DNA of 64,000 nucleotides from Chamaecyparis obtusa (lineage: Eukaryota; Streptophyta; Pinopsida; Cupressales; Cupressaceae). Of this stretch, positions 48,301 to 59,301 are shown in pieces (within the stretch, counting starts at the first letter, position 1; every line of letters starts with the position of its first letter). The notes beneath the pieces are model-generated. The model was given only the letters and a program-made list of their open reading frames with translations, had not been told where the DNA came from and did no database searches. The position numbers and the translations under genes were made by a program. Where the stretch lies: NCBI GenBank assembly GCA_027943335.1, contig BSBK01008847.1, positions 62,001 through 126,000 of the forward strand, given 5' to 3'.

Positions 48301-51300
48301 CCATGTTTACATGTGTAAAGCAGGTCCATGACACTCATACTGCATCCTGCATTTATAGTGGAACAAAATTAACTCCAGAATAAAAATTAATAATTTTACA
48401 ATATTAATAATAATATCTGGCTCAATTTGTTTCTTCGCAAATTGTGCTCACTCTGGAGTTTTAAGCTAGACAGTTTCCTGCCGCTCTTGCTATACTGGCT
48501 GCAGATGATGTAACGACCAAATACTTGGGCAAGTTCAAGTTATCTTACCCATCCAACGTGGAGTATTGTTAAGCAGGATTTACTTAGTATTTGCCCATTC
48601 ATTTATATTTTGTAAAAGGGCTAAAATATTTTTGTGAAGAAATTAAGAGACACCAAATCAAAAATTCTTCTTAAGACTCTTTTTCTGATATTTAAGCTTT
48701 CCTCTTTCAGGTGACCTGAAAATCCCTTAAAATTATGAAAACATAACATTTGCTAACAATGAAGACCAGCCAAAGTACATATCAGATGTGGTCTCCAAGT
48801 AATGCCCATTTACTAGAGTCTCCATATAGAATCAGCCATAAAATTGGATAATTTTATAAGAAAACTTCATATAAGAGGATTAAATAAACCTACTGCTGCA
48901 GAGGACTGGTAAAAAACTGGTTTGGAATGTTGGAAAACTTAAGAATTTCAACTAAAAGTCGCCAACCACACTTATGTCAATAAGCAAGCTGGTATATTCA
49001 ATAAAAAGTTAAAAACAACTACTGTTATTACTAAGACAACACGCATTAAAAGACAAAATTGGGCTAAAACATTAACTGCAACTCTTTTGGGACTATTGAA
49101 AAACTTTCAAAATGATAAATGACATGACTCTTTCAACTGATGTACATACAGGAAACTATGGTGGATATGAAATTTATTGTTTTAACTTTTAAGGTTGCAG
49201 GTGGTTATTAGAAAGTTGAATTAGTGATCCCAAAAAATTGGAAGATAGATTAACAGAGCCTGATGTTTAAAATGAAAGAGGGATATCTAGAAAATGATTG
49301 GTTAAAGGTACAATAAAATAGGAAAAAGCATTGACATGATAAACATTTTAATGAAGAGAGCTTACAGGTTTGTACACTTTTTACAGGTTACACAAAATAT
49401 GAGCAAGAAAGGTTTAAGACTATGTTACCAGATTCGTTCCTGCGACCCTCAAAGTCGGGTTTGATTCAGTGCAGAGTCTGGTCCTTGTCAAATTCGGCAC
49501 AAAGTATGTCAGAAAGACCGGGGCAGACTTTGGGTGAATGTGGAGCAAATGTTTTCCCCAGTGGCAGAACCTGGGCCGACTTTGGACTCAAAACAAGATT
49601 TTTTGACATTTTAAAGTGTGTTTTTTCCTAATTTGGTTTATTCGACCCTCCAGCCCTAAAAGAGACCACTAAAAAGGCCAAAAAGGCTGTTTTATATGTC
49701 ATTTGTGCATTTGTTTTATGTCATTTGTCAATTGGACTAAAACGTTAGAATATATGGTGGTGTATTTTGCTATGTTGCTTTACTATTGGCATAGTGGTGT
49801 ATGAACTTATTTGTTGCTGCATATATATATATATATTTGGATGGACGAACCCCAAATGAATTTGAACCCACCCCCCAAAAAAATTTGAACGAATTTGAAA
49901 ACCCAAATCTGAACCTGAATCTGAACCGGAAACTTAGGTTTAAGATTAAAAATGCAATAGATTCAACCATGTAGCATAAAACAATTTGAAAAGGAGTGTG
50001 CTGCTATAAATTTTGGAAACAAACTGCTCTAGGTTAACAAACAAGAAACTTAGAAAAAGAGATTGCTCTAATATTCATCAAAATAAATTAGTTACCATTT
50101 ACCAATTCTTAAAGACAATAACTTCAGTAAAGTTAATTGATCTCAACTGCCATAAAAAAAATAGTGAGCAAATTAGCTTTCAGTTCTCGATGAATTTTAC
50201 TGCTGCCAAAAGACCATCCATACCATTCAATGACCATTAATCAAAGAATATTGTTGCCATTGAATAAGCATTGAAACATGTCATTTGATCGAAAGCACCA
50301 AGCTTGGGAACCAGCTAACTCCACACCATTGCCAACATGCAACCATGCCCTATCATTGCTGCTATCTGATCATATGATCTTGTTGCCACCAATTGTCCTT
50401 ATTGTCTCATGGATCTGGATGTAGAATTACCACTCAATAATCGTCACATATCTAATATATCTTCATTGCTTGGTGCAATGTCTGAAGAAGGGAAACAAGC
50501 TGCCAATGTGAGCTATGAATATTAAATAATAATAAAAAAGACAAAATATACATAATCTCAAATAAATTGATAATTCAAAGTATCAAAGGAGTGATGAGAT
50601 AAGATATATGGCATAGGTTTATATTAACTCTATTGGAAAATCATCAGTGGTCATGATTAAACTCAGGAACTGCATTATATTCTCTTTCTGTTTAGTGTGT
50701 TTAGTTTTGCCTTTTAAGATTTACATGACTGAGTTAGGTTTGGAAGGGGATTTCGGGAGGAAAGGATGAAGAGCTGGCAGGTTGAATATTATTTAAATGG
50801 TTATTCAGTTAGATTTAGTTAGGTGTTTCTTTCTTATTGTGTGTTTATTTAATTTTTTTAGTTATGACTACTTTTTGATGGCCATTCACCTGGGACATAC
50901 AAGGGCAAGATCCAAGATTTTATGTGAATCATGGATGATCCTAAACCACCTTTTGTTGGCAATATGGTGATTTCCGGGGAAGAATGGATTTTTTCAGGCT
51001 ACAGTTAACTTTTCCCTTGGAGACAGGTCACTGAGCCATTGCTCATTTCTTGTGATCTATGACAGCTAAGGGTCCTCAACACCCCAGCTCTCATTCTCTT
51101 CTCAGTGTCGGGCCTTGTAACAACCCTCTTACATGGCACAGATATCTGAGGCCAGCTAGCATTACCAATTTCTTCCCTAGCACCAGCCATTCTTTGACTT
51201 AGAGAGTTAGAAGAAACTCTCAGCAGAATCAGCTGCCTCCTTGGGCTGTATGTGGACCCCTTAGCCTTGGAATTTCCCCAATAAGCATTCTAAAACTATG

Positions 51301-52870
51301 CATTGCTACCCCTACAGTAATTGATAATAATATTTTGGTCCCTCACCGAGTTGGTCTTCATCTACTTCCACTGCTTTGTGTGGTCTTCCCCTCGCACTTC
51401 TATTTATGCTTGTACTAGTTTGAGGGTTAACCTGTTTAGGTTATTCCCCTTGGTTCTATTTCTTTGTTTTCCCTCATTTAATCGCTTCATTGTAATTGCT
51501 TTGAATATAGGGCTCCTTTCTGTTCTACTTTGCTATTTTACTTGTATATATGTTATATTCCCTTTGAGCTATTTTTGGTCATTCCTGGACATTATATATT
51601 TTATCTCTTTCTTGCTCTACAGCTGATATGAATACTGAGATACCATTGCCATTTACTCAAAAATATATTGAGGATATGAAAGGTGAAGCATAAGTATTGG
51701 GTTCATTTTATATCTGAAAAATGATGGCTCGTGATATGTGCAACTCCCACAAAGATAGAGAAGGTGAGATTGTGTGTCCTGAACACTCATATGCATCATG
51801 CACATATAAATTACATGACACAATAAAGTTCACGAGGAAAATTTCAAGAGAGCATGAATCTACATAGAAATACATGCAACATCTAAGAATAAACAATAGG
51901 CCCAACTCCCATATGACTAAAACACTAATTAAAGTACATATAATGGCCCATGTGACTATGTGAAACATTTAATAAAGTGCACCAGCCCATATGACTATGG
52001 AAAACATTTAATAGAGTACCAGCCAATGTATTTATGTAAAATGCATTGCCCCAGCTATACACGTAAGACTTTGTCATCGTTACTTCTCTTCATACACAAA
52101 TTTTACTAACTATAAATTTGGACCTCGTGAGTATCAGAATGGGACAAGCAGCAATATTTATATCTGCACAGCTGACTTGGAACCTGATGAATTGACAATA
52201 TTTTATCATACAAGGAAGGATGCTTAATTAATTGTAAACTTAGAAGATGAAGATGAGAATGAGCTCCATCTAACATTCATAGTCAATCAATTAAGAGGTC
52301 GGAATTTCATGAAATAATAACTGAGGACAATTTTTCTCATCCAACTAGTTCATTGCATTTTACCCCTTCCACAATGCCCAATAAACCAGTGGCAAGCATG
52401 CCAAGCTTTCTTTAACAAAATAAAAGGTCAGCAAACCTACTACACCAGTCACAAGATGATAGATGGCTCCTCCAAAGTCAAAATATTCAGCATCAATTAA
52501 CTCATTGGTATATAACTTATTTGCAGAACCTAAACATGTATGCTTTCCCATTTAGATAACAAAATCTGTACAAAACAAGCTTGGCACAAATTGGGGAATA
52601 ATAGGGAAGAAAAACTTAGAACGCCTAATCCCGTGTTCCAAGAGCTAAATGAAGACTTTATAGAAGACGATGTCCAGTCCCAAGAGTTGAATTTGGCACT
52701 GCCTTTCAATGAATCAAGGAAACCTAAAAATGTGAAGCCCTCTGATTATCCAGCAATGCATTGTGAAGCATCCTGATGGGGATAATGACCTGCAATTAGG
52801 TTGGTTATACCAATAATCAAATCAACAAAATTGATATTAGTCATAAAATCAAACTAGGAATGTCCCGTGC
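45350..52870. other. Long non-coding region, scattered repeat fragments
   Basis: No gene recognised. There are locally G+C-richer islands at 46830-46920, 47640-47890 (many GTTTCC/GGAAAC words), 49425-49600 and 51010-51260, which look like old repeat fragments. A short (AT)n tract lies at 49819-49838, followed by GAATTTGAAC/AACCTGAATC words to 49930. Hydrophobic frames at 51321-51626 (plus) and 52551-52360 (minus) lack family signatures. Confidence 0.5.
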
Positions 52871-52876
52871 CTAAGA

Positions 52877-53200
52877 TCTTTTTTTCTTATATTGCTAATC
52901 ATTTTCAAATTTTCTGCTCATATGAGCATCAACATAAGACCAATAGAAGCTCTTAGAGAGCACAACGATGAGACTAGTATCAGCCACTCTTGAGCAACCA
53001 CACTATAAACCACCTATGGAAGACCAAGAGTGACAACTTAGAAATCCACTTCTTTACAAACCACTTCCAATTTAGAAGCCAACTATGGAAGACCAAGAGT
53101 CACTACTTAGAATTTCATACTTGATGTCCCTTTGGGATTTGAACTTGGGTGTCTACAGTGAGAACTCAATGCCTTAAGCAATTAAGCTCAATCCCTTGTA
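52877..53200 (-). mobile_element. tRNA-derived SINE-like element
   Basis: On the minus strand the 5' part shows a pol III promoter: an A-box-like 'TTAATTGCTTAAGGC' near 53185-53170 and B-box-like 'AAGTTCAAATCCC' (plus 53134-53147) about 30 bp on. The body contains a two-fold internal repeat (CTATGGAAGACCAAGAGT at 53016 and 53084 on the plus strand, 68 bp apart). It ends near a plus-strand T-run (52879-52885), i.e. an A-tail on its own strand. The family is not assigned; a tRNA pseudogene is the alternative. Confidence 0.55.
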
Positions 53201-54865
53201 CTTGTCTAAAAATCTTTGTTAATGAAAGAAGCATTAAAATATAACATAGAGTTCTAATGTTGGCCAGAGTGCTGGAAATTAAAGATTTAAAGAAAATTTA
53301 ATGAAACGGGCAATGAAAATGTAAACAAGAAGAACCACGTCATATATATCGGCATGAACACATGTTCACCAAGAATAAATCCATTGTGCATGAAAACTCA
53401 AGCAAAGATGAGTTATGCCTCCTTCCCAAAATAGCAAATTGCACAATTTCAAGATTATATTCAACTATGCAGCATTAAATTGCCATGTTGGGACTATATA
53501 TACTTCTACGATGACCTTGAAGTCACCACTCAGACTGAGAAACACACACTTCTACAGTCAGGGGTAGCTTAGAATCAACTCTGGACACTTGCTTATAGCT
53601 CTCAAATACAATCTATTCTTATCATTTGATTACAAACCATTGAAGATGCTTGTCGAGAAGTAGAACCACAACTGACAGACAATAGAGTCAATTCTCCTTC
53701 CATCAAGACAGTTGGCTCCTCTACTCTGTTGAAAGAGTTTGACATGTACTGTAAACATTTAATTGCATGCTGGCAAGTTCCTCTGAACCTGGAACCATAC
53801 AGCTTTTCCTGTCTTTGTGGGGGCAGGTGCAGCAGGCGAATAAACCATCTGAATGTCCTTGTTTTAGTCCCCTTACCCTGCCCATATGGCTACTGGGGTC
53901 AAGACATTTCACAAGACCTATTGATTGGTCCAGTTACTTGTCTGCATCAGACTGTCTTCACCTCAACTTTCCTTAGTTTTGTTGGTGCCAATCTTCATCT
54001 TGCCATGTTCGATTATGAGTGTGTTTGTTATGAGTGTGAGGATGGTGGATCCTGTTTACTAAATTGAAGCCAATTCGGATAAGATAAGCTGAGATAGTGA
54101 GTGGATAAGAAGATGAGGTCAGTTTTGGAATTGCAGAAATTGGGACTCTTTAAAGTTTGGAGGGGGCGCAAAACACCAGTACTGACTGACTGTATGCAGT
54201 CAGCAGCTTTGAGATTCCACAATATATTTTGTAGTTTTTTGGGCATGATATCTAAATTAAAAATTCACATGGATACCATTTGTGTAGGATTGGCTAAATT
54301 GCAGATTCCTTATAATGGACATGGTTAAGTACTGAAATCCTGTCAACAAGTTAACAATTATCTCTTAGTTCTTCTGGATTTGATGCAAAAAAATCTACAC
54401 AATCAATTCCAGAAGCACTAAGACATAATCTAATGGATTGTGGAAATCTGATAAATTTTAATTTAACTATTGTTTGTTTAAGCCTTATGGTGTAGAAAAC
54501 TGAAAATATATTGATATTCTGATAGGTTTGTTCAATTAAAAGCTGTACAGACCAAATGAATGAAGAGAAAGAGTGTCAAAGATGAGAATCGGGCGTTTTG
54601 GTTATTGCAACTCATGTTAGAAGAAAGTATATCAACTATACCTGGATGGCTACAATGAAAAGCCTAGATCTGTATGAAAGAGGAAATAAGTTACCAGAAA
54701 AATATGAAAAAACACATCATGAAATCTCATCTACCAGGAAGTTGTCTAGATTCTAATATGTGACAAAGGGTAAAGGCATCCTGATGTTATGATCAAATGT
54801 AGGGGTCCAGACTTTCCAAGACAATGAACAAAGTGAATCCAGACACTAACGGAAGTATATTAGAT
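53201..54865. other. Unrecognised region
   Basis: No gene recognised. 53740-54250 is less A+T-rich and open in several frames (for example 53729-54067 plus), but shows no domain or consistent splice signals. Confidence 0.45.
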
Positions 54866-55330
54866 CCTACATCATAAGCATGAAAAATCATCTGAAATGT
54901 AGATTTGTTGACAAGGCTTCTTGCTCCCAAATTGAAACACTCAATAGCATTAAAAGATCTCATTGTGGAATGCTCTGCGCAAAATTCTATTTTGTGTTGT
55001 TGAGTTGAAATTTTCTTGAATTTATAGGTTCATTGGACATCAAATTTGTACAGTCACAAAAAGGCTGAGCATAAACAAAGAAACTATTTATAAATTACCA
55101 TTCTGAATGTTTTTAAAAGATAAATATCTCACTGCTACAGAGTATCACATGATTTTAGCTTCCTGACTTGAACCAATTTATTCTATCTGAGTATGAAGGC
55201 ATACATGCATATTCCTTGCTCACAAGTTTTATGGTAAAAGTAAAGGTACCTAACTTGTCCAGCATACAAAAGACAGCTCAACCACTGCCCATTGGTGCCT
55301 AAACATCTAAGCTGGAACTAAATTTGACAG
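54866..55330 (-). pseudogene. Decayed copy of the Agenet-ENT gene's last exon
   Basis: Colinear with 59330-59830. Shared landmarks are TCCACAATGAGATCTTTT versus TCCACAATGAGAGCTTTT on the minus strand (54966 and 59443), GACAAGGCTTCTTGCTCCCA versus AATAAGGCTTCTCGCTCCCA (54912 and 59387), GGTTCATTGG-CATC versus GGTTCATTTGGTCTC (55028 and 59504), GGCTGAGCAT versus GACTGAGCAT (55063 and 59541), and CTTGTCCAGCATA versus CTTCTCCAGCATA (55254 and 59759). The offset is about 4.47-4.5 kb. A frameshift inside the ENT helix region and several indels make it non-coding. It sits downstream of the intact gene in the same orientation, consistent with a DNA-level partial tandem duplication. Confidence 0.8.
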
Positions 55331-55619
55331 GAATGAATATAAAGACAGAAAAATTTGTCCCAAAAAGAACTAGTATCTGCTTCAGAGATTATAGCAGCCA
55401 TGCCGCCTTATGGAAGACTTGATTCATTTTTCAACATTTATATTGTTGCTCATCTTGCCCTCACATAGATTGAACAAGGGGCATTGGACTCATATGTGTT
55501 CCAACAAAAAGTTAAAAAGTAAAGTACTTCAAGTTTACCCCTAAGTTACTGGTCCTAGTACGAGTGTGGATACAGGTACATGTATTGGGTGCAGAGGTAT
55601 GCGAATTTTTTTTCCCTTG

Positions 55620-55850
55620 GGTATGGTAATGGGTATGGCTTCAAAGATATATGTATATGTACATGTATATGTATATGCATGCATGTGTGTAAATATATAT
55701 ATTCAGTATATGCATATAGATATGTATACATATATATGTATGTATAGATGTATATGTGTATGAATATACACATATTACATATATGTATGTATACATATAC
55801 ACATATATGTATATAAGTATACATACATAAATACATGTGTGTATTTGCAT
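55620..55850. repeat. Alternating purine-pyrimidine TATG/TACA-rich block
   Basis: About 200 bp of ATATGTATATGCATGCATGTG-like sequence with TATA, TGTA and CATA words and no perfect unit. Apparent frames here (Tyr/Ile/His/Cys-rich) are artefacts of the repeat. Confidence 0.9.
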
Positions 55851-55877
55851 TAAAAATTTAAACATATAATAATAAAT

Positions 55878-56060
55878 AGCGGGGTCTGAGAGAGGAGACC
55901 CCAATGGGGTTGAGGGGCAATGCCCCCCATTAGGGTCAAGGGGCAATGCCCTCATGGGGGTTTGGGGGCAACACCCTCAACAAGGTTGAGGGGTAGCACG
56001 TTCCCTATCACAATATAAGGCGGGGTCAAAGGGAAAATCCCCCACCACAAAGCCCAAATT
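55878..56060. repeat. G-rich block of about 27 bp repeats
   Basis: Imperfect units start at 55906 (GGGGTTGAGGGGCAATGCCC), 55933 (GGGTCAAGGGGCAATGCCC), 55956 (GGGGGTTTGGGGGCAACACCC) and 55984 (GGTTGAGGGGTAGCAC). Each can form a small GGGGCAATGCCCC hairpin. The G-runs on one strand could also support quadruplexes. It stands out sharply from its A+T-rich surroundings and resembles internal repeats of LTRs. Confidence 0.85.
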
Positions 56061-59000
56061 AAGGCCTTTGAAACCACACAAACCTTCATGACGCATGATT
56101 TTCACAACTTTATGTGAAATTAGGTATGAAAGCACTTTTTCGTTTATAATTTTTTTTTAACTTTTTGCAACCCAATGGCCATAGGTCCCCTTGGGTTCAC
56201 TCAAGGTACTACCCATGCACACAAGGTTCCCTGTAGGTTCAATCTATGAAGGACCCACAAGGAACCTAGGGTGCCCATCTGCTTGGGCAGTACCTTTGAC
56301 GAACCCAAACCCATACCAAGACCAGCCCCATATTGTATCAGCAAGGTTCCCAGCAAACCCAATAACATAGGTTTACCCTGCTGAACCAAGCGTTAGATGT
56401 TTCAAGCTCTCTGATTGCAAGCAAATTTGGAATTTGTGACTACAGTGCAGTCTGAAAGAGAAAGGAGTTTGAAATTCTAATCATCTGTAGCACAGACAGC
56501 ATTGATCCCTACTTCAAATCAGTAATTCAAAAATAAACGTGTTTAAAAAATATAATGGATGCTTCTCTCAAAACATAAGAGACATTTGTTCACTATAAAG
56601 TTGATTAATTTTTCAAATTTTACTCTTACATCCACACAAGGTTCTTATGATACTTCAATGACATTTAGATAGCAGAAGACTGATATCATATACGTGCTCT
56701 AAATAATGACAGATGTGTACTTATTTGAGCAGAACTTCCAAATACAACTGCATACCCCAAATAATGTAGTTCTAGACATAGAACCCAAACCAGCAAAAGG
56801 GAAAGCACTCCATTGAATATCTACAATGAAAGTCATCTGTGAAAATCACATTCTACTTCTAAGTAAGGTGATGCCCATGCTGACTCATTCCATTCGAAGA
56901 ATCGACTTTGAACAATCCAATCCACAATGCCAGAAAAACTAAAGGAGCATTCAAAGCTTCTATTAAGATTATGCTCAGAACAGGTCCAAGCGAACTCCCA
57001 ACCAATTCATCATCATTATCCAGGTACATGTGAGTCCCCATTGAACACTGGGCTATATCTTTATATATATTTGATAAAATATTTGCTCTTCAAGAATGTC
57101 GCCATTTCAGCTTCTGGTCAAATTTATCAAACACCTAGTCAATATCAAAGATCAGTGTCTACTCCTGAGGCCTTCTACATACAGCACTATCACAGTAGAT
57201 ACCATTGAAATGAATGATGATTTTCAATTTTCCCAAAGGCACTTTATCAATACACTCTAACACAAACACAACCACCCAATACATAATGAATGAAAGAAAA
57301 AAAATTATATCAATAATGAATAAACCATTTGGATCAAGAGGGCTCAGACAGGAGCTCTCAAAAAAAAATACAACCACCAAATGAAGTGGAACATAAACCC
57401 AACTGTCACATTGTGTAAGTGCTATACAAGTCAGTGGAAGGTGATTTTCTAATTGAAATCTACCAAAAATTTACACACTTGCAGCTGAACAACAAGGTTC
57501 CCAGATTGACTGCATTGAAAGAACAATGGTGAAGAATTAGTGCTGGATTCATTCAATGCTGTAGCTAAGATGAAACACTGAAGTACTGTTAGATATACCA
57601 GCCTAAACAACACCCTTAATCAAGTAAGTGTTCAATATGTTTTGCATCTGGCCAAGCATGTTCCATATTTTTTGTTAAGGTAGTATAAAAGAAAGGAAAG
57701 GAATTTAGCATTCCAGCACATTAACGATTAGTATAGTATTCTTAATGTGCTATCTCCTTCTTTAGAAGTGACTGCTAATGATAACAGCCACTGGCATTTG
57801 CTAATATAATTATATTTTGATGGAGATTTAGCAAAAAAATTATGAAAAATGTATATAGCATATTAGGCAATTTTCCCTCATATGAGAAATTGTGAAGTAT
57901 CTATGTAATAAACATCCCAGTACAAATTTGTTAATCTAATTGCACGAAGTTAAAGCTGCAATTGACTTGAAAAGGTTACTGCTCTCCTCATTCTAGAATA
58001 TTTGGAAGTGCCCCATAATAACTGATTGTACACAAAAGAAATAGATTCATCTGATTCAACAATTCATAGTTGTCACGCAGAATACAAAATCCCTATATAA
58101 TTCTGCTTATAGGTAGCTCTCATCAATATTATTTTTTCATAGGTTGAAAAAAGTGGTGATCGTGTCACTCTTCTTTCATTTGTGAATGGGAAAATATTAC
58201 AAGATTAGAAGAAAGTAAATGATATCTCTCAAAAATTCAAGGATAAATGAGTTTTTCTGAGCTCTGCATCTATCCTTTTTGATCAATTTGTAAATTTGTA
58301 ATGCTTCTATTCAGTTGGTGCCTTGCTTTCCTTACACTAAATGCCTAATCCAATAAAATAATAAATTGCACATTGATTATCTCGATATTGAAACTATATT
58401 TAAGAGATAATTAGTCAAAGTTTAAGTTTCCCATTACAATCTGCCAAATAGGACATTTTATTAATAAAGGAAACAAATGCTATGACAAGATTCTCTAGAA
58501 AACTTTATGAATATATAATATGAAAAGAGAAACAAAATCAACAGTCAATGAGCATAATGATGTGTAGAAACCAGCTGTATCCAATAGCTAATACAAGATA
58601 ACATGAACAGGCTAACATAATCCAAAGTTTGCATAATACAAGAAAACATGAGCAGGCCAAAAGAAGAAAATCGCATCCCATATTATAAACATGGAACACT
58701 ATACTTTATGGTAGTTATGTTTAACATCTAAAAATTTTCTCTGCTCTTTATAACCGAGGAAGATTCAATAGACTAAATAGGTATAAACAGTGTCTATCCA
58801 AGCCTCCTGTCAGATGTGCAGAAATTTATAGAGAACACACATATTCATTGCTAATCAGAATTCCAAACACAGCTGAACATAATATGAAGGGAACATTATC
58901 AATGATTAATGTTTTCTAATTTATCAAAAAATGGGAATCCGCAGTAAAAAAATTTCATAGGTTCATTAATTATCTGCTTATGGCAAGTTGCAAAAAGTTG

Positions 59001-59280
59001 CATAACACTTAGCTATAAGTTGAGACATTTGACCTGGGATTTCATTCATAAGTGAGAATATATGTTACAAACAGTCCATAAGCACATTGATCGACTGCAT
59101 ATACCCTACCATTTTCTCGTATATTCACAACAGGGAGCTTAAGACAACTTTTTCCTATTCAGAATTAGCCTTTTCTGCAAACAGGGGCAAGAAGAACATG
59201 GAAAGTTATAGTGATGGGAGGGAATCAACTATGCAGAACTTATAAGGTGATCCCAAAACTTGAAGTACATACAATTAAAT
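56061..59280. other. Region downstream of the Agenet-ENT gene
   Basis: A G+C-richer segment at 56160-56400 has repeated AAGGTTCCC/GGAACCT words. Short hydrophobic minus-strand frames at 57041-56859 and 57380-57159 have no recognisable family. The rest is A+T-rich. No clear polyadenylation signal for the neighbouring gene was identified. Confidence 0.45.
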
Positions 59281-59301
59281 GAATCTTGATTAATAGTGAG
59301 T

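Noticed and set aside
52360..52551. Hydrophobic minus-strand frame resembling membrane segments
   Set aside because: Only 63 codons, no recognisable family or splice partners. Similar hydrophobic frames arise by chance in A+T-rich DNA (also 56859-57041, 57159-57380 and 51321-51626).
53134..53190. Intact tRNA gene
   Set aside because: Only A- and B-box-like words are present; there is no foldable cloverleaf with acceptor stem, so SINE-like is the better reading.
55555..55955. Tyr/His/Ile/Cys-rich frames on both strands
   Set aside because: Artefact of the alternating TATG/TACA sequence.
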